A DNA stretch of 64,000 nt. Source: Shewanella sp. MR-4 (GTDB taxonomy: Bacteria; Pseudomonadota; Gammaproteobacteria; Enterobacterales; Shewanellaceae). Position 1 is the first letter of the stretch, and every line of letters starts with the position of its first letter. Where the stretch lies: NCBI RefSeq assembly GCF_000014685.1, contig NC_008321.1, positions 4,585,001 to 4,649,000 of the forward strand. Direction: 5' to 3'. Positions 32,154 to 40,605 of the stretch are shown in pieces. Under the pieces are notes generated by a model. The model saw only the letters and a list, made by a program, of their open reading frames with translations. It searched no databases and had not been told where the DNA came from. A program made the translations under genes and the position numbers.

Positions 32154-33512
32154 TTGCCCGCTCACGCCCTGTCTGAAGACCTTAAGTCTCTCATCGACAA
32201 ACTCATTCAATTGAAGCAGGTTCCACCGACGGAGCCGATAGTGCAGTTATCCTTAACAACTGTTTCTATCCCTTTGATTTCATGGCTGGCATCCCAAAAC
32301 CAATACCCGCGCATCTACTGGCATGGACGTGACAAGGTTGAAGAAGTGGCGGCGATTGGCGCCTGTAAAGACTTTAAGTTTGAAACTGGCGTCGATGATG
32401 GCACCTTAGCGGAAATTTATCAGCAGCAACGCGCCTTAACCACAAATCCCGAGATCCGTTACTACGGCGGCGTGGCGTTTGACCGCAGCATAGAGTCCTG
32501 GCCTGAGTTTGGTAATAGTCGCTTTGTGCTACCGCGTATCGAATTTAGACGCAGCGCGAACCAGTTCAGTTTGCGGGTCAATCTGAACTTTGTCGATAGG
32601 CATCTCGAAGAGGAAATCGACCTCGCCATTGCCGCGATAGAAGCCGTGCTGCCCGCTCGTCCGCTCGCACCGCCCAATAAACTTGCGCTGTTGAGCCGCA
32701 CCGATATTCCCGATTTTCCGCGCTGGAAGACCTTAATCGAGCAAGTGGTTGAACCTAAGTTTAATCAAGATACGCCCAAGGTAGTGCTGTCACGCCATAC
32801 TCAGCTCGAGGTCAATGAACAAGTCGATCCTTGGATGGTGTTAGCCTGCTGGCAGGGGCGTAATCCGAACAGTTTCCAATTTGGCTTCCAATTTAGCCCC
32901 GAGCGCACTTATATCTCCTGCTCGCCAGAGCGGTTATTTCGCCGTCGTCAGCAGGAACTGTTTACCGAGGCGCTTGCCGGCACCACAGTACGTGGCTTAA
33001 ACCAAGAAGAAGACACGGCGCTGGCCAACGCGCTGCTCGAAGACAACAAAAACAGCATAGAGAATCAGCTAGTTCGCCGCCATATCGTCAGTATGCTCTC
33101 CCCTTTGAGCCAGCATGTGGGCGCCGAAGAAGCCGCGACGATTTTTAAGTTAAACCATATTCAGCATCTACACCGTGCCATTCGCGCCGAATTAAAGCCG
33201 GGAGTGAATGACTTCCAGTTGTTACAGGCGCTACACCCAACTCCTGCGGTAGGCGGCCTTCCCCGCGAGTCGGCCATGCGCTTTATTCGCGAACGCGAAG
33301 GCTACATGCGCGGCTGGTACGCCGGTGCCTGTGGTTATTTTAATAAGTATGAGAGTGAATTTTCGGTGGCGATTCGTAGCGCCTTGATTGAACCCGGCAA
33401 GATCAACCTATTTGCCGGTGCGGGCATTATTGCGGGCTCAGATCCCGAGGCGGAATGGCAAGAACTGGAAAATAAACTGGCGACGATTATGTCGATTCTC
33501 ATTGAGCTATAA
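32154..33512 (+). CDS. menF: isochorismate synthase MenF
   Basis: A 452-residue cytosolic enzyme converting chorismate to isochorismate, the entry to menaquinone, which Shewanella needs for anaerobic respiration. The chorismate-binding core shows SCSPERLFRR, FTEALAGTT, the ENQLVRRHIV helix, HPTPAVGGLPRE, REREGYMRGWYAGACGYF and the magnesium-binding AGAGIIAGSDPEAEWQE. The start is a TTG at 32154 with GGAG 6 bp upstream; another in-frame TTG at 32142 has no ribosome-binding site. Other men genes are not in the window. It is divergent from the TonB operon and monocistronic. Confidence 0.92.
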   Translation: MPAHALSEDLKSLIDKLIQLKQVPPTEPIVQLSLTTVSIPLISWLASQNQYPRIYWHGRDKVEEVAAIGACKDFKFETGVDDGTLAEIYQQQRALTTNPEIRYYGGVAFDRSIESWPEFGNSRFVLPRIEFRRSANQFSLRVNLNFVDRHLEEEIDLAIAAIEAVLPARPLAPPNKLALLSRTDIPDFPRWKTLIEQVVEPKFNQDTPKVVLSRHTQLEVNEQVDPWMVLACWQGRNPNSFQFGFQFSPERTYISCSPERLFRRRQQELFTEALAGTTVRGLNQEEDTALANALLEDNKNSIENQLVRRHIVSMLSPLSQHVGAEEAATIFKLNHIQHLHRAIRAELKPGVNDFQLLQALHPTPAVGGLPRESAMRFIREREGYMRGWYAGACGYFNKYESEFSVAIRSALIEPGKINLFAGAGIIAGSDPEAEWQELENKLATIMSILIEL

Positions 33513-33524
33513 CAAACTGAAAAA

Positions 33525-34250
33525 CTAAAAACCCTTTGCTTTTGTCTCTGCATAAAGTCGATCTTGCTCACCGGAATCAATCAGTTTTTTATGTTCAATA
33601 TCAAAATGTTGTTTTAACATTCTCCCCTTTTCTGTGTTAGCAAAGGCGAAATAAGTTTCGGCTTTTAATACCCCTTGAATAATCACAAACTGCTGCGGCG
33701 CCTTCAACTGAGGGACGAGAGCCTCGATATTCTTCCTGTAATCCAGCACAGCATCGGTGCGCCCCGCATTCACACTATTTAGCATGTTTAAAATATCGCT
33801 GCCTTCCTCATAAAACATGGGAGTGGTCGTCAGCATGTTATAGCGATAAGCCAGCATGGCTTGCACTTTCTTATGGGATAAACTCTCCATCCCTGACCAA
33901 GTCGCGGCAATTTGAGGGGTAACAGCGGCATCGATAGAATCGAGTTCAACGGGGTTTTCACTCAGCAAACTGTTTTTTACATCCCCTTTGTAGACGCTGA
34001 GGACCATATCGACTCTATTAGTTTCAACCAGATAAAGCGTGCGGGCGAAGGGCATAAACTGCACATCGAGTTGCCAATCGGGGGCCGGAAACACCCGGCG
34101 AAGGATATCAAAGTAATAACCCGTCTCATCGGGATCCGCGAAACCCTGCCACGAAGCCGTGACCAGATGGATCACCACGGGCTTAGCCGGTGTCGCGTAG
34201 GCACACAGACTCAATAAACTAAAACACAAGGCCGCAAGAAATGATCGCAT
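33525..34250 (-). CDS. periplasmic solute-binding-like protein (SBP_bac_3 type)
   Basis: A 241-residue exported protein with a signal peptide (MRSFLAALCFSLLSLCAYA). The mature part resembles amino-acid-type solute-binding proteins: an early GYYFDILRRVF, the FMPFARTLYLVETNRVDMVL segment (common in orphan Shewanella/Vibrio SBP_bac_3 proteins) and a C-terminal AFANTEKGRMLKQHFD. No permease or ATPase gene is adjacent, so it may be a stand-alone sensor or scavenging protein. It is convergent with menF, 12 bp apart. Confidence 0.78.
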   Translation of the reverse strand: MRSFLAALCFSLLSLCAYATPAKPVVIHLVTASWQGFADPDETGYYFDILRRVFPAPDWQLDVQFMPFARTLYLVETNRVDMVLSVYKGDVKNSLLSENPVELDSIDAAVTPQIAATWSGMESLSHKKVQAMLAYRYNMLTTTPMFYEEGSDILNMLNSVNAGRTDAVLDYRKNIEALVPQLKAPQQFVIIQGVLKAETYFAFANTEKGRMLKQHFDIEHKKLIDSGEQDRLYAETKAKGF

Positions 34251-34447
34251 CGCTTTCTCCTCCCATTTCTTAACAGTGTAGAATAGTTTCTATACCCATG
34301 CTGTGACCATATCGATTACTCGCCCTTGAAGAATGAGGCTAAATTGCTTGGAATATAAACAGTAAGCTTGCATCTTCGAACCTGGTCACTATAATGGCGA
34401 CCCCGATTTCAGCATGCTGACATTGGACAAAATAACAACAGATCATT

Positions 34448-34485
34448 AGCGGGTTCCCTCACCCCGCCCTACACAACTAAAAAGG
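34448..34485 (+). promoter_or_regulatory. preQ1-I riboswitch upstream of yhhQ
   Basis: GCGGG (34449-34453) pairs with CCCGC (34463-34467) to form P1. The loop begins TTC, matching the GGTTC of the class, and the CACCCC on the 3' side supplies the conserved C-rich strand. The A-rich tail continues CTACACAACTAAAAAGG. The AACTAA element (34475-34480) is the pseudoknot tail, and the adjacent AAAGG (34481-34485) is the Shine-Dalgarno site 6 bp before the ATG. Ligand binding would hide the ribosome-binding site, so control is probably translational. The transporter of queuosine precursors just downstream is the classical target. Confidence 0.8.
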
Positions 34486-34491
34486 CCACAT

Positions 34492-35151
34492 ATGTTAATG
34501 TTAACCCCTGCGCAGCTTCGCCGCGCACTCCTGCTATTAGTGGGATTTCACATACTGATTATTTGCGTCAGCAACTACTTGGTACAACTACCGTTTCAAT
34601 TGTTTGGTTTTCACACCACTTGGGGCGCGTTTAGTTTTCCTTTTGTCTATCTCGCGACCGATCTCACAGTGCGTATCTTCGGACAAACACCTGCCCGTAG
34701 CATCATCCTCAAGGCCATGGTGCCCGCGTTGATGATTTCCTATGTCATGGGTGTGGTATTCCATCAAGGCAGCTTCCAAGGGATAGATTCCTTAAGCCAA
34801 TGGAACACCTTTGTGTTTCGCATCGCCTTCGCTAGCTTCGCGGCTTATTTGATTGGTCAGCTGATGGATATCACTGTCTTCGCCCGACTACGTCAGAGCC
34901 GTTCTTGGTGGGTCGCGCCTGCGGCATCGACCATTGTCGGTAACTTAGTCGACACCTTAGTGTTCTTCAGTGTCGCTTTTTATGCCTCGACAGATAGCTT
35001 TATGGCGGCCAACTGGCCCGAAATCGCGGCCGTGGATTACAGCTTTAAACTCCTCGTTAGCCTAGGGTTATTCCTGCCCGCCTATGGCGTCCTGCTGAAG
35101 GTCTTACAAGACAAGATCTTGCAAACCAGTCCACAAAAATCATTTTCCTGA
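34492..35151 (+). CDS. yhhQ: queuosine-precursor transporter (YhhQ/COG1738 family)
   Basis: A 219-residue inner-membrane protein with six spans, thought to import 7-cyano-7-deazaguanine or its aminomethyl form for tRNA queuosine. Family marks are WGAFSFPFVYLATDLTVRIF (residues about 43-62), with the conserved ATDLT-x-R segment, and GNLVDTLVFFSVAF near residue 145. The preQ1-I riboswitch lies immediately upstream, independently supporting the substrate. The ATG has AAAGG 6 bp before it. No other queuosine gene is nearby. Confidence 0.93.
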   Translation: MLMLTPAQLRRALLLLVGFHILIICVSNYLVQLPFQLFGFHTTWGAFSFPFVYLATDLTVRIFGQTPARSIILKAMVPALMISYVMGVVFHQGSFQGIDSLSQWNTFVFRIAFASFAAYLIGQLMDITVFARLRQSRSWWVAPAASTIVGNLVDTLVFFSVAFYASTDSFMAANWPEIAAVDYSFKLLVSLGLFLPAYGVLLKVLQDKILQTSPQKSFS

Positions 35152-35250
35152 TTAACTCAACTGGCCAGACCTGTTATAATTTAAGCAGTTTTTTGTTCGG
35201 CCCCATTGCGTTCATGCGCAAATGGGGCTGATTTTCTGTGAGAGAAAATT

Positions 35251-35718
35251 ATGTATTCAATTGAAATTAAAGCACTGACCGCTCTGACGCCTGAGTTGAC
35301 TACACAGCTTATCGAACTGAGTAAGCAAATTCCCGAACTCGACCGCCCGCTGACCAGCGAAACACTGGCTGAACGTCTCTCGGATAAGACTTGCTTGATT
35401 CTCTTAGCCTATGTGGAAGGTGAATTGGCAGGCTTTAAACTGGGATACGAACAGGCAGATGCCGTGTTTTACAGTTGGTTAGGCGGTGTTGCGACCGACT
35501 TTAGACGTTTAGGTCTGGCACAAAGCCTGTTGGAATACCAAGAAACCTGGGCAAGCCGCCAAGGTTATAACCTCATCCAGGTTAAGACCATGAATCGCTT
35601 CCCTGCCATGCTCAATCTATTGATTAGAAATCAATATTTGATTACCGAGCTGAAGGCCGATCCGCAAAGCCTGATCGACCATAAACTGCATTTAAGCAAG
35701 TCGATTGCGACAGCTTAA
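35251..35718 (+). CDS. GNAT family N-acetyltransferase
   Basis: A 155-residue cytosolic acetyltransferase. Motif A is GGVATDFRRLGLAQSLLEYQ (the R-x-x-G-x-A acetyl-CoA pyrophosphate loop, here RRLGLAQ) near residues 75-95, preceded by the beta-4 strand AVFYSWLG. The acceptor substrate is unknown; similar small GNATs acetylate protein N-termini or small amines. GAGAGAAAATT precedes the ATG. It ends about 80 bp before the ryhB small RNA. Confidence 0.85.
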   Translation: MYSIEIKALTALTPELTTQLIELSKQIPELDRPLTSETLAERLSDKTCLILLAYVEGELAGFKLGYEQADAVFYSWLGGVATDFRRLGLAQSLLEYQETWASRQGYNLIQVKTMNRFPAMLNLLIRNQYLITELKADPQSLIDHKLHLSKSIATA

Positions 35719-35774
35719 AGGCGATTTACATAAAAAAGTGTATTTTTTTCGAGAAATAGCTTGCAAACGCAAGT

Positions 35775-35793
35775 GAGAATGATTATCGTTAAC
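35775..35793 (+). promoter_or_regulatory. Fur box of the ryhB promoter
   Basis: The minus-strand reading GTTAACGATAATCATTCTC matches 16 of 19 positions of the Fur consensus GATAATGATAATCATTATC. It overlaps the likely -10 (near 35784) of the RNA promoter, with TTGCAA at 35761-35766 as -35, so iron-loaded Fur would block transcription. Confidence 0.8.
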
Positions 35794-35796
35794 TTG

Positions 35797-35922
35797 CGTT
35801 CCAAAACTCATCTTTAACACGGATGACTGGTAATCTGACGTTGTTAAAGTGCTCCTGAGTTTGCAAGCACGACATTGCTCACACACACTCTTTTGTGGCC
35901 GGATTCATCATCCGGCTTTTTT
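35797..35922 (+). ncRNA. ryhB: RyhB-type Fur-regulated small RNA
   Basis: A gene-free stretch with a promoter covered by a Fur box, a core GCACGACATTGCTCACA (35867-35883) identical to the target-pairing core of E. coli RyhB, and a terminator GCCGGAT-TCATC-ATCCGGC followed by eight T (35898-35924). The 5' end is estimated from the -10 position. RyhB base-pairs, with Hfq, to mRNAs of non-essential iron proteins when iron is scarce. I recall a RyhB described in S. oneidensis at a matching place, between a GNAT gene and a sensor-kinase gene. The RNA is on the plus strand, convergent with the sensor-kinase gene. Confidence 0.85.
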
Positions 35923-35924
35923 TT
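35898..35924 (+). terminator. Rho-independent terminator of ryhB
   Basis: GCCGGAT and ATCCGGC form a 7-bp perfect stem around TCATC, followed by eight T. Confidence 0.88.
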
Positions 35925-35983
35925 GCCTTTTATTCAGCTAATGACCCGTCCTAAATAGCATTTGAAGCACCGCCACTCTAGGA

Positions 35984-38113
35984 TCACCTCTCGGTGGGTT
36001 GACCGGAAAAATGTAAACCATCGTAGGGGTTATTTTGCTGATCTTCCTTCGCCTCATGGTACAAACCAATGGTGAAGATAGACCCCTTACCCAGTACAGA
36101 ACTCACTTCTATGGTGCCGCCGATACGCTTGATAATGCCGTAACTTAAGGATAATCCAAGGCCAGTACCGTCCTTACGCGTGGTGTAGAAGGGATCAAAA
36201 ATCCGCCCTAGCTGCTCAGGCGCAATCCCAGAGCCTTCGTCCTCAACCTCAATTTTCACCCCAATAGGCATATCTTGCTGCAGCCAATCATAGGTGCGAA
36301 TCCAAATCCTGCCCTTACCGTCCATCGCATGGGCTGCGTTAACCACAAGGTTAATCAGCACTTGCAACAACTGCGGGCGGTTAACCTGCACGGGACAACT
36401 AGCGTTCAGTTCGGTTATCAGTACAACTTCTTGTTTTTGAATCGAGTGCCGTACTAATACCAGCATTTCCTCGATGATAGGCGTAATGGGGTGCATCTCT
36501 AAGGGAGCGTTAAACTCACCAGGACGACTGTATTGCAACAGGCTGCGGATAATAGTGCTAATACGACCAACCTGTTGAATAACCAGATCGATTTCTTCTT
36601 TTACTACTTCGGCATTGTCACCAAGCTCGTAACGCAACAGCTCCATATTGCCGAGGATCACCGCCGTTGGATTATTGATCTCATGGGCAATCCCTGCGGT
36701 TAACTCACCCAGCGCGGTTAACTTTTCATTGGTCACTAACTGCTGGCGAGTCTCATTGAGCAGCGCCACGTTACGCTGCAACTCTAAGGTCTTATCTTGC
36801 AAACTACGAGTCCGCTCCTCGACCTTCATCTCGAGTTGTTCGGCCGCGGCTTGGATTTGAGCATTACGCCGCTGCAATAGGTCGAGCATACGGTCGAACT
36901 GCTCGGCAAGATTCGCCAGCTCGTTATCCCTATCCAGCCCTAAGGCGCCGATACGCACATTGCGCCCTGACTGTACCGCTTGCACCACATGGTGAATCCG
37001 CTCAATCGGTTGCAACAAGCTGTAAGCGCCGCGGTACACCAACAAGCCGGAGATCAGCAGCACCAGCATCAGAATGGTGCCTAACTCGATGATATTAAGC
37101 AGGTAGTTATGAATAAAGGGCGATTCTGAAAATCCGGTATAGATCATACCGACACGTTGCCCACGGATATCCTCTAAGGGCGCGTAGGCGGAAATAAACC
37201 AATCGTTAAACACAAAGGCGCGATCGACCCATAACTCACCGTGATTCAGCACTTTTTCGCGCACTTCCTCCGACACTAAACTGCCGAGCGCCCGCCCTTG
37301 GGGTTCATTCGACTGTGGGAAAAAATGCAAAGGTACGTTGGTTGAGACACGAATATTGTCGAGGAAAATGGTCACAGTACCGATGGAACGCTCCGGCAGC
37401 GTGCCCTTGTCGTACACGAGGTCGCGGATATGGTCGACGATACGCGTATCCCGATTAAACAGCACGCCGCCATCGAGATACCAAGCCACTTTGCCCTCAA
37501 AATCGGGGATCGGCAGCAAACTGCGGCTCAGTAGACCACGGTCTTCCACTTGTTTATTCGGGCTTTGCGCCCGCAATGTCGCCAGTAAGGGAATCGCCGC
37601 CCTTTGGGCTAAATCCGGATCAACCCGCGCCAAACGTTCAGGTGATAACACCATCAGCCCCGAATAGGGTAAAAGACCACCCATTTTCGGTAAAATTTGT
37701 CGCAAATCCGGGTCTGACGCGGCCTCGGCCACACTGACAAGCCTTAGAAAATCCAGATCGAGTTGCTTTTTTTGCTCATTTAGAAAGGCATCTATACTCG
37801 CCCTGTGGGCCAACTCGCCAGTGAGAATGGGCCGAAAATCATTCTGAAAAGTCCATGAGGTCATGACTCTCTCGAGCTGTTTCTCCTGACGAACTTGCAC
37901 CTGTTGCAGAGTATTTTCAGCCACAGCCAGATCGGCTTTTACTTTCATAAACAGTTGCTTGCCTGTGTAACTGATATTCCAGTAAATAGTGATAAACACT
38001 AAACTCACCAAGGTGAGCAAAATCGGCAGCAAGGTGAGGATCAGAATGCGATAACGCACTTTGGCCTGCATTTGCTGCCAACTGACACCAAAAAAGTGAG
38101 TAAAAAACGACAC
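35984..38113 (-). CDS. sensor histidine kinase, partner of sigma-54 activator
   Basis: A 709-residue inner-membrane kinase. Membrane spans lie near residues 22-45 and 338-362, enclosing a large periplasmic sensor (cache-like, about 290 residues). HAMP and coiled-coil follow, then the H-box ELTAGIAHEINNPTAV with phosphorylated His477, N-box NLVVNAAHAM, G1 DEGSGIAPE, F FDPFYTTR and G2 GTGLGLSLSYGI. The start is GTG 38113, directly after the response-regulator stop, with AGGAG 6 bp upstream. It is probably the sensor that controls the tungstate/molybdenum-cofactor operon on the other side of the regulator gene. Confidence 0.92.
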   Translation of the reverse strand: MSFFTHFFGVSWQQMQAKVRYRILILTLLPILLTLVSLVFITIYWNISYTGKQLFMKVKADLAVAENTLQQVQVRQEKQLERVMTSWTFQNDFRPILTGELAHRASIDAFLNEQKKQLDLDFLRLVSVAEAASDPDLRQILPKMGGLLPYSGLMVLSPERLARVDPDLAQRAAIPLLATLRAQSPNKQVEDRGLLSRSLLPIPDFEGKVAWYLDGGVLFNRDTRIVDHIRDLVYDKGTLPERSIGTVTIFLDNIRVSTNVPLHFFPQSNEPQGRALGSLVSEEVREKVLNHGELWVDRAFVFNDWFISAYAPLEDIRGQRVGMIYTGFSESPFIHNYLLNIIELGTILMLVLLISGLLVYRGAYSLLQPIERIHHVVQAVQSGRNVRIGALGLDRDNELANLAEQFDRMLDLLQRRNAQIQAAAEQLEMKVEERTRSLQDKTLELQRNVALLNETRQQLVTNEKLTALGELTAGIAHEINNPTAVILGNMELLRYELGDNAEVVKEEIDLVIQQVGRISTIIRSLLQYSRPGEFNAPLEMHPITPIIEEMLVLVRHSIQKQEVVLITELNASCPVQVNRPQLLQVLINLVVNAAHAMDGKGRIWIRTYDWLQQDMPIGVKIEVEDEGSGIAPEQLGRIFDPFYTTRKDGTGLGLSLSYGIIKRIGGTIEVSSVLGKGSIFTIGLYHEAKEDQQNNPYDGLHFSGQPTER

Positions 38114-39496
38114 TTAGAACTCCTGCTCGTCGCTAACGTCAAACCACTCTTTATACTTGCGATCTAAGGTCTTACGGGAAACGCCTAAGTCCCTCGCCGC
38201 CGCCGATTTATTGCCAGAGTGCAGATCCACCACACTGGTCACATGGTGTTTTTCCACTTCTTTCAACGGCCAATCTAAGGGATAACCCTGAGAAGCCGAA
38301 GACTCTGTCTTCACCTGTTGTTTCCAGTATTCCGCTGGCGGCTTGCCGAGCAGAATGCAGCGTTCAATCATATTGCGCAGTTCACGGATATTGCCTGGCC
38401 ACTCGTGCTGTTGCAGCTTCACCATATCCTCATGGCTCCACACGACTTCACGCACACCCAATTCGGCCGCTAACTGGCGAGTAAAGTGATGGGTCAATTC
38501 GACCACATCTTCCGGACGCTCACGCAGGGGAGGAATTAAAATATCCAGCACATTCAATCGATAATAAAGATCACGACGGAAGTTACCCGCCTCGACTTCA
38601 TCCACCAGCGTGCGGTTAGTAGCCGCAATCACCCGGACATCGATATTCACTTCCTTCTCACTGCCGACGGGGCGAATCGCCTTTTGCTCTAATACCCTGA
38701 GCAGTGCCGTCTGCATCTTGAGGGGCATCTCACCAATTTCATCGAGGAAAATAGTGCCGCCGGAGGCAAAACTGAATAAGCCTTCGCGATTTCCCTTTGC
38801 GCCAGTAAAAGCACCCGCCGTATGGCCAAAGAGTTCACTCTCCAGTAGTTCGGGGGCAATCGAGCCGCAGTTAACGGGCACAAATGGCCCTTGGCGGCCG
38901 CTGAGTAAGTGTAATTGGCGCGCGACCAGCTCTTTACCCGTGCCCGATTCGCCTTGAATTAACACCACGGCATTGGTCGGTGCCACGCGCTCAATCACTT
39001 GCTTGACCGACTTCATGGCTTCGCTACTGCCAATAATGGTAGAGGAATAGCCGATGGAGACCTCACGGCGCAGCATCAAGTTTTCGCGGCGCAGCAAACG
39101 GCGTTCAATACAACGGTCAACCGCCGACATCATCTGCTCGAGATGGAAGGGCTTCATAATAAAGTCTGAGGCGCCAGCTCGCAGCGCTTTAATCGCGACT
39201 TCTAAATCCGCATAGCCTGTCATAAAAATGACATCGGAGCGGCGGCCTTGTTCATCTAAGGCTTCGTGCCACTCGATACCCGAGCGACCCGGTAAACGGA
39301 TATCGACAATCAATAGGTCGAAGTGGCAGCGACTACGTAACTGCTCAGCATCTTCAATACTGCCCGCCGTTTCGACTAAGGCGAATTTCTTCGAGAGCGC
39401 CTTATTCAAAAAGCTACGCATCCCCGGTTCGTCATCGACGATCAGGACCGACACAGCGGAAGGAAGGGGCTTGAGGTTATTATCTATCTGGCTCAT
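38114..39496 (-). CDS. sigma-54-dependent response regulator (NtrC family)
   Basis: A 460-residue activator. Receiver domain: acidic pair Asp21/Asp22 and phosphorylated Asp65 (LLIVDIRLPGRSG). AAA+ domain: Walker A GESGTGKELVARQ and an intact GAFTGA loop (ELFGHTAGAFTGAKG), required to contact sigma-54. C-terminal Fis-type helix-turn-helix: KSAAARDLGVSRKTLDRKY. Start ATG 39496 follows GAAGTGAG; a longer in-frame start at 39544 was rejected. It is divergent from tupA, which has a near-consensus sigma-54 promoter, so it very likely activates that operon. The kinase gene follows without a gap. Confidence 0.95.
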   Translation of the reverse strand: MSQIDNNLKPLPSAVSVLIVDDEPGMRSFLNKALSKKFALVETAGSIEDAEQLRSRCHFDLLIVDIRLPGRSGIEWHEALDEQGRRSDVIFMTGYADLEVAIKALRAGASDFIMKPFHLEQMMSAVDRCIERRLLRRENLMLRREVSIGYSSTIIGSSEAMKSVKQVIERVAPTNAVVLIQGESGTGKELVARQLHLLSGRQGPFVPVNCGSIAPELLESELFGHTAGAFTGAKGNREGLFSFASGGTIFLDEIGEMPLKMQTALLRVLEQKAIRPVGSEKEVNIDVRVIAATNRTLVDEVEAGNFRRDLYYRLNVLDILIPPLRERPEDVVELTHHFTRQLAAELGVREVVWSHEDMVKLQQHEWPGNIRELRNMIERCILLGKPPAEYWKQQVKTESSASQGYPLDWPLKEVEKHHVTSVVDLHSGNKSAAARDLGVSRKTLDRKYKEWFDVSDEQEF

Positions 39497-39551
39497 AGTG
39501 CTCACTTCTGGACATTTTGACTCAATTGCGACCAATTCTAGCATTGAAACT

Positions 39552-39617
39552 AGACAAATAGGTCACTATGAACCATAAGAAGCATGCGCTGAGACAATTT
39601 GTCTGCAAACTATTTGT
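39552..39617. promoter_or_regulatory. candidate upstream activating sites for the sigma-54 regulator
   Basis: A perfect odd palindrome AGACAA-T-TTGTCT is at 39592-39604. A second AGACAA is at 39552-39557 within TAGACAAATAG, and ACAAATAG (39554-39561) is inverted as CTATTTGT (39610-39617). They lie 64-130 bp upstream of the -24 element, the usual place for NtrC-type binding sites. Confidence 0.5.
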
Positions 39618-39680
39618 TGAGCCTGAGATCAGGGTCACAATTTAGATCAAGCTGTGAATGTAAATGTGCAATTATTGGTT

Positions 39681-39696
39681 TGGCATCTTATTTGCT
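39681..39696 (+). promoter_or_regulatory. sigma-54 promoter of the tup/molybdenum-cofactor operon
   Basis: TGGCATCTTATTTGCT aligns without gaps to TGGCACGNNNNTTGCW: both GG (-24) and GC (-12) doublets are present, and only two consensus positions differ. Transcription should begin near 39707, about 75 bp before tupA. The divergent neighbour encodes a GAFTGA-bearing activator. Confidence 0.8.
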
Positions 39697-39780
39697 TTCA
39701 ATCGAACGCATTACAATTTACGGAACCTCCCACTCAGTAGGCAATTGAGTCGGAACCCTATTTTTCGCCAAGGAGTATCC

Positions 39781-40605
39781 ATGCTAAACGTGAAATCCCA
39801 TATGAAGTCATTACTGGGCCTGGTTGTTGCAGCCAGCATGCTCACAGTGTTACCCGCTCAATCGGCTGAAGTGATCAAGTTAGCCACCACCACTAGTACT
39901 GAAAACTCAGGCCTGTTAAAAGAATTACTGCCTAAGTTTGAAAGTGAATCAGGCTACAAAGTACAAGTTATCGCAACGGGTACCGGTAAAGCGCTGAAAC
40001 TGGGTGAGCAAGGCGATGTGGATTTAGTGATGACCCACGCCCCAAGTGCCGAAGCAAAATTTGTTGCCGACGGTTTTGGTGTTGAGCCACGTGGCATTAT
40101 GGAAAACGATTTCGTGGTGTTAGGTCCTAAAAACGACCCAGCAAAACTACGTGAAAGCAAAACGGCTGAAGAAGCCTTCGCGAAAATCGCCAAATCTGGC
40201 TTGCCTTTTGTGTCTCGTGGTGACAACTCAGGCACTCACATCAAAGAGTTAGAAGTATGGAAAGCCGCAGGCGTGACTCCTGACTTCAAAGGTTACACCT
40301 CAGTAGGTCAAGGCATGGGTAAAACCCTGCTGATGGCAAACGAATTACAAGGTTACACTCTGTCTGACCGTGGTACTTTCGTGGCTTACAAAACTAAGCT
40401 GGACTTAGGTGTGGATTTCGATGGCGGTAAAACCCTAGCGAACCCATACCAAGTGATTCTGATCAACCCAGCTAAATACCCAGATCTGAACCACAAAGGC
40501 GCCAAAGCCTTCAGTGACTGGCTGATCAGCAAAGAAGGTCAAGCCATGATCAACAACTTCAAAGTTGAAGGCGAGCAACTGTTCAAGGCAACCTATAGCG
40601 AATGA
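39781..40605 (+). CDS. tupA: tungstate ABC transporter, periplasmic binding protein
   Basis: A 274-residue exported protein with a signal peptide (SLLGLVVAASMLTVLPAQSA). The mature N-terminus EVIKLATTTSTENSGLL carries the TTTS oxyanion-binding motif typical of TupA/WtpA-type tungstate proteins rather than ModA. Further conserved parts are GTGKALKLGEQGDVDLVMTH and FVSRGDNSGTHIKE. AAGGAG precedes ATG 39781. It is first in the operon tupA-tupB-tupC-mobA-mobB/moeA-moaA; tupB overlaps it by 4 bp. Supply of tungstate or molybdate to cofactor synthesis is the evident task. Tungstate preference is by family only. Confidence 0.93.
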   Translation: MLNVKSHMKSLLGLVVAASMLTVLPAQSAEVIKLATTTSTENSGLLKELLPKFESESGYKVQVIATGTGKALKLGEQGDVDLVMTHAPSAEAKFVADGFGVEPRGIMENDFVVLGPKNDPAKLRESKTAEEAFAKIAKSGLPFVSRGDNSGTHIKELEVWKAAGVTPDFKGYTSVGQGMGKTLLMANELQGYTLSDRGTFVAYKTKLDLGVDFDGGKTLANPYQVILINPAKYPDLNHKGAKAFSDWLISKEGQAMINNFKVEGEQLFKATYSE

